64,000 bases of DNA from Snodgrassella sp945267035 (GTDB taxonomy: Bacteria; Pseudomonadota; Gammaproteobacteria; Burkholderiales; Neisseriaceae), in the NCBI RefSeq assembly GCF_026535915.1, contig NZ_JAFNPF010000001.1, forward strand, positions 1,860,001-1,924,000. The letters run 5' to 3'. Position numbers and translations under genes: made by a program. Each line of letters begins with the position of its first letter. Positions within the stretch are counted from its first letter, which is position 1. Below the pieces are notes generated by a model. It made no database searches and had not been told where the DNA came from. It worked only from the letters and a program-made list of their open reading frames with translations. Below, in pieces: positions 47,501-55,968 of this stretch.

Positions 47501-50500
47501 TCGAGGTTGAGGTTTGTTGTTCCACTTAGAATGCCACCAACGATGATGTGGCTGTTTTCGTTCAACCAGTGACTGCCGCTGATATTTAGGTCGCCGCCGA
47601 TAATGATTTCACTCGGATCGGTTTCGGTCACTTTTTGTTTGTAGGTTTTGCGTTTAAAATCCCACCAGTGAAGTTTTTCAGAATGCCATTTATTCCAAAT
47701 TGTTTTGCTGCCATCGTTGAAAATAAATTTGAGCTTTTTTCTTTCTCTTACGAATTTGCCGTCAACGCCATCTACCCAGATCGCTGGATTGCCTTGTTGT
47801 TGATACTGTTTGATGCGCTCTTCGCTGTGTAGGTATTCTTCTACATTAAAGTGGTTGTTGCGATTTTGCAGCTGCTGTACAGCGATGGTGCCGTTACCTT
47901 GCGCTTCGATACGCGCGCTGCTATTAATCAATCTATCAGCCATACCTATGGCTTGATTTTTTTGATCTAATGCGCCGCCAATAGCAATGTCACCAGCACT
48001 AGAAATTAAGGCATGTTCTTGGTTGGTGATGTTTTTAGCGCCGATATCCAGTCGTTGTCTGGCTGCAATCACGGCTGCTTGGGTGTGATTATTGAGCGTT
48101 TCTTCACGATTAATCAATTGCTGGGTACCGATGGCGACATGATTGCCATAGATACGACCAGTTCCGATGTTGTTGATGTCGCTAGCGGATTGAATCAGGG
48201 TGGTGCCGTTGCTGTTGATTAATCCACGGTTGGTGATGCTGTGGTTGGCTTGCAGCTCGGTTTGGGTGTTGCTTTGGATGGTGCCATCGCTGTGGTTGAT
48301 GATGTTGTTGCCGTTCAATTTGACGCTTTTACCACCGGTGAGGGTTTGATGGTTGTTGATGTCGCCTTTGCTGCTGATGTTTAACGCTCCGCCCGCATTG
48401 AGGTCGGCGGTGATGTTGAAGTCATCACGCAGTTGAATGCTGGCATCGCGATTGGCACCTATCTCTCCGCTGTTGTGCAGTTGCTTGCTTTGGATGGTCA
48501 GGTCATTGCCTGCCAGAATTTTGCCGCTGTTGTTGATAATCAGGTTTTCTTGCTGCTGGTCATGTAAGAGTAGGTCTTCGGCACTACTAATTTGCCCTTG
48601 TTGGTTGTCGAGGCTTTGGTTGATTTGTGCTTGAAGCTGTTTGTTGGCGCGTATGGCGCCTTGCTGGTTGCTGACGCGCTCAGCACTTAAGTTAATGTTT
48701 TCTGCATCGATGCTGCCCTCGTTGTTATTAAGGGAAGTCGTGTTCAGTTCGGCCTGGTTTTGCGCTGCGATGACGCCGGTGGCACTGTTGTCTATTTCCT
48801 GGCTATGAATCTGCAGTTGGTTGGCTGATTGTATTTTGCCTTGACGGTTGTCGAGATGTTGTCCGGCAAACTTAAAGTGTTCATTGCTGAAAATTTCACC
48901 TTGGCGGTTGTCTATGCGGTCGGTGGTGATGTGGGCTTGGTTTACGCTCAGTTTGCCATGCTGATTATTCAACTCAGCTCCGCTCACATGAAGTTGGTTC
49001 AGGTTCAAGGTAGCTTGGTTGGTTAAACCCTGCTCTGAACTGAGATCAATACCGCCGTTGGCGATGATCTGGCCATTGTCATTGTTAATACTTTCGCTGG
49101 TGATTTGTCCGGCAGTAAAGGTATTAGGTACTGAGCTATTTGTTTCAGCAACGCTCTGGGTTGTGCCAGCGGCGCTGGCTGTGGTTGGTGGGGTTGAAGG
49201 GGTTTCGGTAGGTTTGGTTGGGGTCGATGAGCTATCTGGCTGATCGGCTGTCGCTGTACTCGGTGCATAGCCGATTAAGCTGTTGTTGCTGTTTTGAAGG
49301 TGCTGGGTGTTGATACCTAGGCTTTGTAAGCCAGTTTGAATGATTTTGCCTTCGCGGTTATACAGTTTATTGGTGTCAATATCCAGTCGACCCGCATTGA
49401 TTTCGCCTTGGTTGTCCAGGTTATGCTGGTTGCGGATGTTCAGTTCGTCTGCACTGGTGATTAAGCCACTATTTTTTAGCTGCTCGCTTTGCAGCTGCAT
49501 TTTGCCCTGACTGGATACGGTGCCACTGTTTATGATGCTTTGCCCTTGTAAGGCCGCTCCTGCTTGGTCGCCTCCGTTTTGTGCTCGGTCTGCTGCTACG
49601 ATGCTACCACTGTTACTCAGTTTCCCATCCGCACTGATTACCACCCCTCCTGCTCCGGCAAAGATTTGCCCGGCATTGTTCACACCAACCCCTTTTTCGC
49701 TGCTGATAAGGCTGATTTTGCCAGCATACATTCCGCCTAACTGAGCTGTATCTATGGCTATACGCTCACGGCCGTTTGGGTCTGACTGAATCTGGCTGAT
49801 CTGTCCATTGCTGCTGAGGTCATTGCTGCCAGCTATGATGCTCAGGTCGTTTGCCCAGATGCCTGCATTGATCTGGGCGGCTTTGCTCAGCAAACGGGTA
49901 TAGTCGCTGCCACTGCTATCCAGACCTTGTCCGTTGATGCTGATGTTGCCTTCGCGTACTTGATAGCCGTTTAGTTGTCCGTTGTTGATGATGGGTTGAC
50001 CGGTAGTCAGGGTGACACCCGCTGCGTTGATGAAGCCACCTCCATTGACGTTGATGCCGGATGGGTTAGCCATGATGACTTCGGCACGACGTCCGGCTAC
50101 TTCGATGTAGCCATTTAGTTGGCTTGGGTTGCGACTGTTGATTTGGTTAACGATGATTTTGGCTTCGCCTCCAGCCAACCATGGATTGCCCTGAACCCAT
50201 CCACCTAAGTGGGTACGGGTGTTTTTACGGCTGTTGTTGAGGATGGCACCTTTTTGATGAACGTCAAACTGGCGATACTGGTTGAGAGATACACCTTTTT
50301 TACTTGGAGTTTGGATGTTGACCTGGACGGTACCATTAGCGCTTTGTACGATGTTGGGGCGCTGGTTTTTAGGGGCGGATGGATCAACATGAATATCAGC
50401 GGCTATGGCATGATCTAATACCACGCAGATACCCAGCCCCAACAGGATGGCACTAGTCAGCACGGGAATGCTAGCTAAAAATTGTTTGAACACGCTATGC

Positions 50501-50613
50501 TCACCTGCACTCCGATCTGCTGGGCTTTTACCATTGCTGACGGTGTTTTCGGCTACGGCCATCATTTGACCACGGTGACGGTTAAAGATGACTTTATAAC
50601 GTGCTTTGTTCAT
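41542..50613 (-). CDS. cdiA: CdiA/FhaB-type contact-dependent inhibition exoprotein
   Basis: 3023 residues, two-partner secretion. Extended signal peptide (MNKARYKVIFNRHRGQMMAV…, cleaved after AIA near 70), TPS/haemagglutination domain (about 75–330, with NPSGINVNG near 180), long filament of beta-helix repeats, FHA-2-type repeats around 1500–2350 with DINI and GGNLNL strands, pre-toxin region, VENN near 2664, conserved post-VENN stretch, and a toxin tip after about 2870. The tip (NELRAGQKFADQGYDVTYRA, LHVNGIGKVDVYTP, then IEKKSNQAGGVIVQMDLSG) resembles the CdiA tRNase C-terminal domain of PD-(D/E)XK fold. The whole frame is intact. The partner transporter gene is absent here. Confidence 0.9.
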   Translation of the reverse strand: MNKARYKVIFNRHRGQMMAVAENTVSNGKSPADRSAGEHSVFKQFLASIPVLTSAILLGLGICVVLDHAIAADIHVDPSAPKNQRPNIVQSANGTVQVNIQTPSKKGVSLNQYRQFDVHQKGAILNNSRKNTRTHLGGWVQGNPWLAGGEAKIIVNQINSRNPSQLNGYIEVAGRRAEVIMANPSGINVNGGGFINAAGVTLTTGQPIINNGQLNGYQVREGNISINGQGLDSSGSDYTRLLSKAAQINAGIWANDLSIIAGSNDLSSNGQISQIQSDPNGRERIAIDTAQLGGMYAGKISLISSEKGVGVNNAGQIFAGAGGVVISADGKLSNSGSIVAADRAQNGGDQAGAALQGQSIINSGTVSSQGKMQLQSEQLKNSGLITSADELNIRNQHNLDNQGEINAGRLDIDTNKLYNREGKIIQTGLQSLGINTQHLQNSNNSLIGYAPSTATADQPDSSSTPTKPTETPSTPPTTASAAGTTQSVAETNSSVPNTFTAGQITSESINNDNGQIIANGGIDLSSEQGLTNQATLNLNQLHVSGAELNNQHGKLSVNQAHITTDRIDNRQGEIFSNEHFKFAGQHLDNRQGKIQSANQLQIHSQEIDNSATGVIAAQNQAELNTTSLNNNEGSIDAENINLSAERVSNQQGAIRANKQLQAQINQSLDNQQGQISSAEDLLLHDQQQENLIINNSGKILAGNDLTIQSKQLHNSGEIGANRDASIQLRDDFNITADLNAGGALNISSKGDINNHQTLTGGKSVKLNGNNIINHSDGTIQSNTQTELQANHSITNRGLINSNGTTLIQSASDINNIGTGRIYGNHVAIGTQQLINREETLNNHTQAAVIAARQRLDIGAKNITNQEHALISSAGDIAIGGALDQKNQAIGMADRLINSSARIEAQGNGTIAVQQLQNRNNHFNVEEYLHSEERIKQYQQQGNPAIWVDGVDGKFVRERKKLKFIFNDGSKTIWNKWHSEKLHWWDFKRKTYKQKVTETDPSEIIIGGDLNISGSHWLNENSHIIVGGILSGTTNLNLENRETKGQQRVEEQGRQGGYKYDNSSHRKGRIKTTNTKSYNRTISTSHDFDNPVSTVQQHANTGTNQAQADQANLNNLPDHQLNQHNQLIQSQNSSLSKLPNSSLYHINPNNNGYLIETDPAYTNMHKWLSSDYMLSALGHDPSKMQKRLGDGYYEQRLINEQITNLTGYRRLENYQNDEEQYKALMNAGVTFAQQYNITPGIALTAEQMAKLTSDIIWLVSETITLADGSKQNVLVPKVYLIARSGDVSANGSLISARNINLQNSGDISNQGTIAAQNIVNLGAQNIDNSGLISAQKMSLSAQHNIDFNGGAAVAKDLILLNADHVQLNTTTVDYGDQRNGGTVIDRTAGLYLTGEKDSVLSISGTHGISTHGAAIINNAENGLTQLSAKEGSVELSTVTTSQNMASGSRSDKNHWINRYQSENGTGIIAAGDININAKDQINLRQSDIYSLNGSINIYGENGVNIIEGRQQTELDHSVYRKTKKIASKKTVLDRHQANYNEAIGSTLSGRQVNIGSAQDIHIQGSNIISTDQTILSAGRDINIEAAHNLYQDHIYHEEKKSGFSASVTKGVASVGYSKSKLQLDQQDHNNTLTMSQIASLNGNTILQADGDINLKASALGAGKNLTLNAQNINLMADHISSDHYTDLKTKQSGFSIGFTYSPLVAAATTLKDGMRSGDFSNSIVGRSMQLGEAASSAYQAASTPIVVTLSHQRSHQTRDVHQRTAVGSELTAGGNLNLIAKGGDITSEGGKLSAEGDAILYAKDNINLSFARDAHSESASSKTSGFNFDNRNWNSSFGMYHDKSAGQGKLDTITGTQLSVGGTSIIKTDTGDINILGSSVVATHNNIINAAGDVNIKSSQNSSFQSEKHSSKGWGSAQISDTEKFTGYMSSKDEYRGNSVEQIRSQIGSLTGNVNIQAGGHYTQQVADIIAGKDINISAKDINILDDANYGSSHQSSKDLKIGNFTKISSPLIDLANAVDTAYKSKADDRTRALQGMAALGQGYMVYSAAQNFQNALNNNAGVIAAAMKNGQAVDPNKLQDGTLLKIETGIGFKSSNSRQDNSYRVSQANQLTAGGNINLNSREGDIHLQNTQLNATDTIALNSARDILLEAGQNHQQADGKNSSAGVSVGVGASIGAKTGVYIYGDIGFSSGKNHLDALTYNPTTLQSDKLKISSKGNTTLKGAQATANRIDADVGGKLSIISLQDKIDQKNSQSGANIHVQGGFGSVWEVSGGVNSSKASGHLNAVNQQSGLFAGEGGYHIKADSVELQGGAIASSAAKEHNQLIANSISFSDIENQSSFKANTASINGGVSGLGSSEPGKPHYTPSIPQHQSGSDKSTTHATLSPGQIIINGKETSVEELGIHSDINTAHSQVNQLPDLQQILDKQKAVADATATIMQSVRTFSSDMANKAAKERLEAREQAEQEMYNNNPELWQEYNELTESEKQQVLRKTNKEYQAADDQAQSWGIGGNKSRALNAVTTAITGILGGQTNMQVLTNTLAPYASELIGRKFGHGEDQNKAAQLLAHAILGAVTASVNGGNAAAGAAGATGAELAADYLISQLPKDKYPEAINPLTGEIDPNRLPEEVKSTIRDLSSAVASVAGGITGGNISNAQIAGVAGMNAVENNALINIKGESKLNSEERKINDKLKKAGVQIADDYQKRYDACVTDQCRQQVEKDYRKASEEANKIILNLYMTGQLTEEESKILLTSYATKMMEGAGESQRARGPRIVDINVNEWIPSARIANEYFHQITIANVIKQMKRSGKSDEQIETRLVQYGLVANHLGSYSVLQQQVDALINKGEGGDALIQAAIFKNKRKLINGGYNAKKGTSQTNKVATTGTPNLPVARKGKVTYEPLAKPDANELRAGQKFADQGYDVTYRATASDKGISGTRTSDLHVNGIGKVDVYTPKPTTKVDRILSSIEKKSNQAGGVIVQMDLSGKEMQSMASRLWGKPNAQNIKTLFFQDSKGTIHRYDRK

Positions 50614-50680
50614 TTTTATACCTGTTATCTAATTTATAAATAGGAAAGTTAATTGGAATTAAATGAAAAGGTGGAGTTAT

Positions 50681-51199
50681 TTAAAGGGCCGGTAATGGAT
50701 TGTGTTGCATCCAGTACTGATACTCTTGAGCTGTAACAGCTACGCCCTTAGCATGCAGAATTTTTGCTTTGGTCTGTTCACTACGGTGATAAAGAAAGCG
50801 CACCACTGAAGTGGGAAAAATTTGGTTTTGAATGATGTTTTTTAAGTAGATGGAATGTCCAAATGGGGCAAACCAATCGATTAGCCACATTCTGCTACCG
50901 CTATTCCAGTATTGCGGATGCAATAGTAATGAGCGGTTGTCCTGTATATAAGCTTGTTCGGCCTCTTCATCAAACATTGCCCAGGTAATATAGGCGATTG
51001 GTTGCTGGTTTAAATAAAATAAAGCAAATTGTTGACAGTTGATTACTGGCAATAAATGCTTATGAAATGTTTGGATCGTGTGTTGCTGGTGATGTTTTGA
51101 ATTTATCCATAACCATGTAATTGAACCTAAAACCGTAGTCGTTGCCCATTGTTGCTGAAAAACAGCCGGAGCTAAAAACGATATGTTAAATTTCTCCAT
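50681..51199 (-). CDS. cdiC: HlyC-like toxin-activating lysine acyltransferase
   Basis: 172 residues with the RTX-acyltransferase pattern: LGSITWLWINSKHHQQH with the presumed catalytic His near 36–40, LLPVINCQQFALFYLNQQPI, YITWAMFDEEAE, and SGSRMWLIDWFAPFGH. Family enzymes move a fatty acid from acyl-ACP to lysines of a protein toxin. It lies 67 bases upstream of cdiA on the same strand, as cdiC does in cdiBCAI-type loci, so CdiA is the likely substrate. Identification is by motif; the acylated site is unknown. Confidence 0.85.
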   Translation of the reverse strand: MEKFNISFLAPAVFQQQWATTTVLGSITWLWINSKHHQQHTIQTFHKHLLPVINCQQFALFYLNQQPIAYITWAMFDEEAEQAYIQDNRSLLLHPQYWNSGSRMWLIDWFAPFGHSIYLKNIIQNQIFPTSVVRFLYHRSEQTKAKILHAKGVAVTAQEYQYWMQHNPLPAL

Positions 51200-51667
51200 C
51201 TTGAATACTTATATTTATCAAATCGGTATAATTATAATTGTAAATTTAATTATTCGCCATTATTATTTCTTAACTTTCGATATTTTTTGAATGAATTCTC
51301 TTTGCCCAAAAAAAGTAGCAAAATTAAGGTTTATTTGCTTTTTGAGATGAATAAATCTCAAAATGGATGAATTTTGAGATCTATTTTTTGAAGAGCTTGT
51401 CAGGGATTAGTTATCTTAAATTAATATTATTTATTTATTTTAGGTTTGTATTTAACGTTATTTAATAATTAAGATGGATTATTTTTAAGATTATTTCAAA
51501 ATGAATAGTCAATATATTGTCATATATGATTTATTCGTGTTAATTAAATTGATCTTGATTAAAATGATTTTGTTATAAACATAACCCTTTAAAATTAGGG
51601 TTGTGGGTTCATTTTTTTAAAAAACTTATTCAAGTAAGATCGAATATGGCTGATATATTTTTATATG
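51200..51667. other. Upstream region of cdiC, no cdiB gene
   Basis: About 470 very AT-rich bases with no ORF. It must contain the promoter for cdiC–cdiA. A TpsB/CdiB outer-membrane transporter would be expected here and is missing. Confidence 0.6.
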
Positions 51668-51694
51668 AAAAAAGGGCGCCTAAGTGCCCTTTTT
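51668..51694 (-). terminator. Intrinsic terminator of dcd
   Basis: On the minus strand, AAAAAGGGCAC, loop TTAG, GCGCCCTTTTTT, about 12 bases after the dcd stop codon. Confidence 0.88.
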
Positions 51695-51705
51695 GACCAA
51701 TGGTA

Positions 51706-52272
51706 TTATGCTTTAGGTAAGGTTACGCCAGTTTGTCCCATATATTTGCCTGCACGGTCTTTGTAAGAGGTATCGCATTCTTCGTCACTTTGGAAAAATA
51801 ACACTTGTGCTACACCTTCATTTGCATAGATTTTTGCTGGTAATGGCGTGGTATTAGAAAATTCTAAAGTTACATATCCTTCCCATTCTGGTTCAAACGG
51901 GGTGACATTAACGATTATCCCACAACGCGCATAGGTGGATTTACCTAAACAGACTGTCAATACATCGCGCGGAATGCGGAAGTATTCGACGGTACGCGCC
52001 AATGCAAATGAGTTGGGAGGAATAATACAGGAATCGTCCTCAACAGTGACGAAGTTACGTGTATCAAAGTTTTTCGGATCAACGATGGTACTGTTGATAT
52101 TGGTGAAGATTTTGAACTCACGTGCACAGCGAATATCATAGCCATAGCTAGAAGTACCATAAGAGATGATTTTTTCACCGTTCATCTGTTTAATCTGATT
52201 AGGTTCGAACGGTTCTATCATGCCGTGCTCTTCGCTCATACGGCGTATCCATTTATCCGACTTAATACTCAT
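51706..52272 (-). CDS. dcd: dCTP deaminase
   Basis: Converts dCTP to dUTP for dTTP synthesis. 188 residues, the usual length. Motifs: SYGYDIRCAREFKIF near residue 38–52, KSTYARCGIIVNVTPFEPEW (catalytic Glu) near 110–130, and GYVTLEFSNTTPLPAKIYAN. Opens with MSIKSDKWIRRM, normal for Dcd. Core gene marking the right edge of the island; followed by its own terminator. Confidence 0.96.
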   Translation of the reverse strand: MSIKSDKWIRRMSEEHGMIEPFEPNQIKQMNGEKIISYGTSSYGYDIRCAREFKIFTNINSTIVDPKNFDTRNFVTVEDDSCIIPPNSFALARTVEYFRIPRDVLTVCLGKSTYARCGIIVNVTPFEPEWEGYVTLEFSNTTPLPAKIYANEGVAQVLFFQSDEECDTSYKDRAGKYMGQTGVTLPKA

Positions 52273-52361
52273 GATATTACCCTTAATAAATTTAGCGCAT
52301 TATACCGAAGCCTGTATCAATCCAGCGGATAAATTGCGCTAATTTACCCCTGATTAAATGT

Positions 52362-53264
52362 TTATTCGGGAAGCCAACCACCCAAGTGATGCACAAGTTC
52401 AGACAATAATTCTCCTAAAGCTTCTGCCATCAATATTTGAGAAGCAAAGGTGATGCTTTGCATATCGTCTCCCTGCCCTGCTGCTTCTTCTTGTATTACA
52501 TCGAGAAATTGGATGCGTTTGAGGGTGAAATCCTGTGTAAGGACAAAGCGCACTCTATCCTGCCAACTCAATCCAAGCTGGGTAACGATTTTACCGTTTT
52601 TGACCAGATTAATCACTTCTTCAGCAGTTAAATCCTGATGACTAATCCGAACTACTGGCGCGGCATCTCCTAAGCCTTTTAGCTCACAATCACTATCTAA
52701 TTCAAAATGTCCTGCTGCAGCTCCGTTTAACAACCATTCGGTCATTAAGCTTCCTGGTGACTGCTGGGTACGTGGCAATTTGGCTTCCAAACCGCCTAAA
52801 GCATCACGTAATTTGGTTAATAGCATTTCTGCACGGTTACTATTTGCCTGATTGATCAGTAATAGTCCATGCTGGGTATCAATGATTGCTTCCGTTTTAC
52901 CACTTTTGGTAAAAGCACGAGGTAATAAATCGTCGGTGATGGTTTCTTTCAATTCCATCTTTTCTTTGCGACCAACATTGCGTCCTTCTATTTCACGTAT
53001 TTCGTTAATTTTTTCATCCAAAATATCACGCACAACTGCTGCTGGTAGCACTTTTTCTTCTTTTTTCAGCGCAATTCGCCATGTGTTTTGCGCTGGAAAA
53101 ACCATTTCAGGACTAAATGATACGGGACTGGCAAACCCAATACTGTCCCAGTCTAATCCCATACATGGTTTGAATGCTGCATCATTGAGTTTATCTGCCA
53201 AGGTATCCAGATCAGGCAAATTCTCTTTGTTTAGCGGATAAATACTTAGTTGCTTAAACCACAT
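52362..53264 (-). CDS. rdgC: Recombination-associated protein RdgC
   Basis: Ring-forming, sequence-independent DNA-binding protein that limits RecA; in Neisseria it influences pilin antigenic variation. 300 residues opening MWFKQLSIYPLNKENLPDLD, with KPCMGLDWDSIGFASP and a C-terminal GDDMQSITFASQILMAEALG, all characteristic. Lies 89 bases upstream of dcd on the same strand. In a genome with a recombining toxin array its presence nearby is noteworthy but it is a common core gene. Confidence 0.95.
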   Translation of the reverse strand: MWFKQLSIYPLNKENLPDLDTLADKLNDAAFKPCMGLDWDSIGFASPVSFSPEMVFPAQNTWRIALKKEEKVLPAAVVRDILDEKINEIREIEGRNVGRKEKMELKETITDDLLPRAFTKSGKTEAIIDTQHGLLLINQANSNRAEMLLTKLRDALGGLEAKLPRTQQSPGSLMTEWLLNGAAAGHFELDSDCELKGLGDAAPVVRISHQDLTAEEVINLVKNGKIVTQLGLSWQDRVRFVLTQDFTLKRIQFLDVIQEEAAGQGDDMQSITFASQILMAEALGELLSELVHHLGGWLPE

Positions 53265-53499
53265 GTTTTATGTCTTTCACATCCTACTGAGAAAGGGGCT
53301 ATTATACGGCAGCTTGAGCATCTGTGGACCATTTAGCAATTAAGAGGCTATGGATTAACTTTAATCGCAAGCTAAGGTTGAATATTGCTATTGTGTTTAT
53401 GTCAAAGTAGCCACCATTTATTGCTATTAATCGCAAATCAGTCCAATGTATTCAATTAATAGCAGATTTTTTGTTGGTAAATGAGTTTTATCCTAATCA

Positions 53500-55113
53500 C
53501 TATTGTTGTCGACACGCTGCAAATAAATCTAGCTGTGGCTGATATTCTCGGGTCTGCACATTCATCAACCCCAGAACTGAATGGAAAATATTATCGTGTG
53601 AATAATCTTGCTGCTGCGCTTGTTGACGCAGACAGTTCATATCCAAATGGCTGGCACGGCTAAAATCCGGATTAGCCCAAAACACCATTGGTACGTGGGT
53701 TTGTTCTGCCGGTGCGATCGAATAAGGTGTAGCGTGCAAATATATACCATTTTCACCCAGCGATTCACCATGGTCAGAAAAATACCACATAGCACTGGCT
53801 AATCCCGTTTGCTGTTGCAGCAATTTGATGACCTCTGCCAGCACATGATCTGTATACAGCACGGTATTATCATAAGTATTACGTAATTCTTCTTTAGAGC
53901 ATTGTTGTATCTGATTGGTATTGCAAGTGGGCGTATAACGCCGAAAAGCATCTGGATAACGTTGATAATATGCCGGACCATGGCTACCCATGGTGTGCAA
54001 AACCAATACAGCATCATTGGGTAAGCTAGCTATAGTTGAACTTAAATGAAGCAATAGACTTTCATCCAGACAGCCCTCGCTGTTACATGACAAATCTGCG
54101 GCCCAATCCTGTACATTTTCATGACGGATTCGGTCACATACACCTTTGCAACCTCCATCATTATCACGCCACAACACATTCACACCAGCATGCTGCAAAA
54201 CATCCAATAATCCTTCCTGATGTCTGGCCAAATTGGCTTTATAGTGTTGACGAGGCATGTTGGAAAATAAGCAAGGTAGAGATACCGCCGTAGCTGTACC
54301 ACAGGAGGTGACCTGCGGAAAATTAATCAGCTCTTTTTCCATTGCGGCCAATTCAGGCGTGGTTTGTCGTTGATAGCCATTTAACCCCCAGTTTTGAGCA
54401 CGCGTGGTCTCACCCATAACGATAACCAATACTCTTTTTTGCTTTAGTTTCTGATGAGTGGCATCATGCCCAATCTGCTGTAATGGCTGATGCGCTTCAT
54501 AAGTGTTATAGGCAGTTTTTATGGACGAACCTACGATATTTGTAGGGACAATGAGATAATTCAACGCCTTATTATTACGGAAAAAAGAAATATAACTGCC
54601 ATAAGCCATTAAAATGATAGCAACCACTATTCCGACAGAAATAATGGTGTTGACCAGCCGTCCCATTAATTCCCGAAACCATTTGGTTTTGTAACTGATA
54701 GCTACACCCCAGCAATACCATTGCGCCGGTAACACTCCAGTCAAACCTAGCCATACCCAGAACCGAGGGGTTAACCATGCCATGGCCTCGCCAGGATTGG
54801 TTTGAAAGATATTTTGCAACATGTTGGCATCAAAATAAATATTTTGCGACATGACTGCATAACTGGCCGCTGAGCCCAATATTAATATCAAAGGCACAAA
54901 AACTCGATGCAGATATGGCCAAAATAACAACTGCATACAAAAATTCATGGCTGCCAACATGACAACAGGCAAAGTTAACCACAAAACAACATTATTTCTA
55001 AAAATTACATGCTGTAACACATAATGCCAAAAACCCAGATTGAATACTAAAATCATATAGCAGCTTAAGATAAAAACCACCTGATTACTGCTCAAAATAC
55101 ACTTTTTATGCAT
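53500..55113 (-). CDS. eptA: Lipid A phosphoethanolamine transferase (EptA type)
   Basis: Inner-membrane enzyme that adds phosphoethanolamine to lipid A, lowering binding of cationic peptides. 537 residues: about five membrane helices in the first ~170, then the periplasmic sulfatase-like domain with VIVMGETTRAQNWGLNGYQR (nucleophile Thr near 240), HTMGSHGPAYYQRYP, and WYFSDHGESLGENGIYLHAT (zinc ligands). Transcribed away from the VIT/two-component operon. A PmrA-box-like site lies 46 bases upstream of the start, suggesting control by the adjacent regulator. Confidence 0.94.
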   Translation of the reverse strand: MHKKCILSSNQVVFILSCYMILVFNLGFWHYVLQHVIFRNNVVLWLTLPVVMLAAMNFCMQLLFWPYLHRVFVPLILILGSAASYAVMSQNIYFDANMLQNIFQTNPGEAMAWLTPRFWVWLGLTGVLPAQWYCWGVAISYKTKWFRELMGRLVNTIISVGIVVAIILMAYGSYISFFRNNKALNYLIVPTNIVGSSIKTAYNTYEAHQPLQQIGHDATHQKLKQKRVLVIVMGETTRAQNWGLNGYQRQTTPELAAMEKELINFPQVTSCGTATAVSLPCLFSNMPRQHYKANLARHQEGLLDVLQHAGVNVLWRDNDGGCKGVCDRIRHENVQDWAADLSCNSEGCLDESLLLHLSSTIASLPNDAVLVLHTMGSHGPAYYQRYPDAFRRYTPTCNTNQIQQCSKEELRNTYDNTVLYTDHVLAEVIKLLQQQTGLASAMWYFSDHGESLGENGIYLHATPYSIAPAEQTHVPMVFWANPDFSRASHLDMNCLRQQAQQQDYSHDNIFHSVLGLMNVQTREYQPQLDLFAACRQQ

Positions 55114-55158
55114 AGCTATTCTTGATTAACTAAACTTGTGCAAGTGTAAACAACTTAC

Positions 55159-55175
55159 CTTAAGAAAAGCTTAAG
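55159..55175. promoter_or_regulatory. PmrA-box-like site
   Basis: CTTAAG-AAAAG-CTTAAG: two CTTAAG hexamers spaced by 5 bases, matching the direct-repeat PmrA box (CTTAAT-N5-CTTAAT type). As CTTAAG is its own complement, it reads on both strands. On the minus strand it lies 10 bases upstream of TACACT (55148–55143), a possible -10 of eptA; on the plus strand it is 86 bases from the VIT gene start. Confidence 0.65.
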
Positions 55176-55261
55176 CCATAATTTTGCAGCATTGAACCTT
55201 GCTTTAACCCATAGTGATAGAAGAATTTAATAGTAATATCATGCTTTTATCGGAGAACAAA

Positions 55262-55960
55262 ATGAATCACTCTTGGCACACTGAACAACATTTTTCTACG
55301 CGTAATAACTGGTTACGTGCTAGTGTATTGGGTGCCAATGATGGCTTAATTTCCACAGCCAGCTTACTAATGGGGATGGCCGCAGCAGATCCAAATCATC
55401 AAACCTTACTTTTAACCGGTATCGCTGCCATGGTTTCTGGAGCGGCTTCAATGGCTGCCGGTGAATATGTTTCTGTTTCCAGCCAACGAGACACCGAAGC
55501 AGCCGATTTACGCAAAGAGATGGACTCGCTCATAAAATACCCAGAAGTTGAGTTGGAAGAACTGACTGATATTTATCGTCAGCGAGGGTTAGATGAAAGT
55601 TTAGCTCAGCAGGTTGCCCAAGCCATGACTAAACATAATGCCTTGGAAGCGCATGCACGTGAGGAAATCGGTATTACTGAAGTCAGTAAAGCCAATCCTT
55701 TACAAGCTGCCTTGGCTTCTGCCTTTTCTTTTGCTTGTGGTGCATTGTTGCCTGTATTACTATCTTTACTAAGCTCAACTATTTGGCTGATGTCGATACT
55801 TTCCATAACCACCATAGTGGGTCTTGGAATCTTAGGCTGCATTTCAGCCCATCTGGGAGGAGCGCCCAAACGTCCAGCCGTGATTAGAATAGTTATTTTA
55901 GGCGCCCTAGCACTCGCCTTCACCAGCATCATCGGACATATTTTAGGTACCGTTATCTGA
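55262..55960 (+). CDS. VIT1/CCC1-family metal transporter
   Basis: 232 residues from ATG 55262, chosen because CGGAGAAC lies just upstream; a frame start at 55214 has no site. Family features: NNWLRASVLGANDGLISTAS near residue 14–33, GAASMAAGEYVSVSSQRDTE near 62–81 and a Gly-rich final pair of helices. Five membrane helices are expected. Relatives move Fe2+ or Mn2+ out of the cytosol. Placed 8 bases ahead of the response-regulator gene, so the three genes form one operon. Confidence 0.88.
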   Translation: MNHSWHTEQHFSTRNNWLRASVLGANDGLISTASLLMGMAAADPNHQTLLLTGIAAMVSGAASMAAGEYVSVSSQRDTEAADLRKEMDSLIKYPEVELEELTDIYRQRGLDESLAQQVAQAMTKHNALEAHAREEIGITEVSKANPLQAALASAFSFACGALLPVLLSLLSSTIWLMSILSITTIVGLGILGCISAHLGGAPKRPAVIRIVILGALALAFTSIIGHILGTVI

Positions 55961-55968
55961 GCGAACGC

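Noticed and set aside
16570..51700. Prophage or integrative element with attachment sites
   Set aside because: No integrase, tRNA target or flanking direct repeat was seen at the island's edges.
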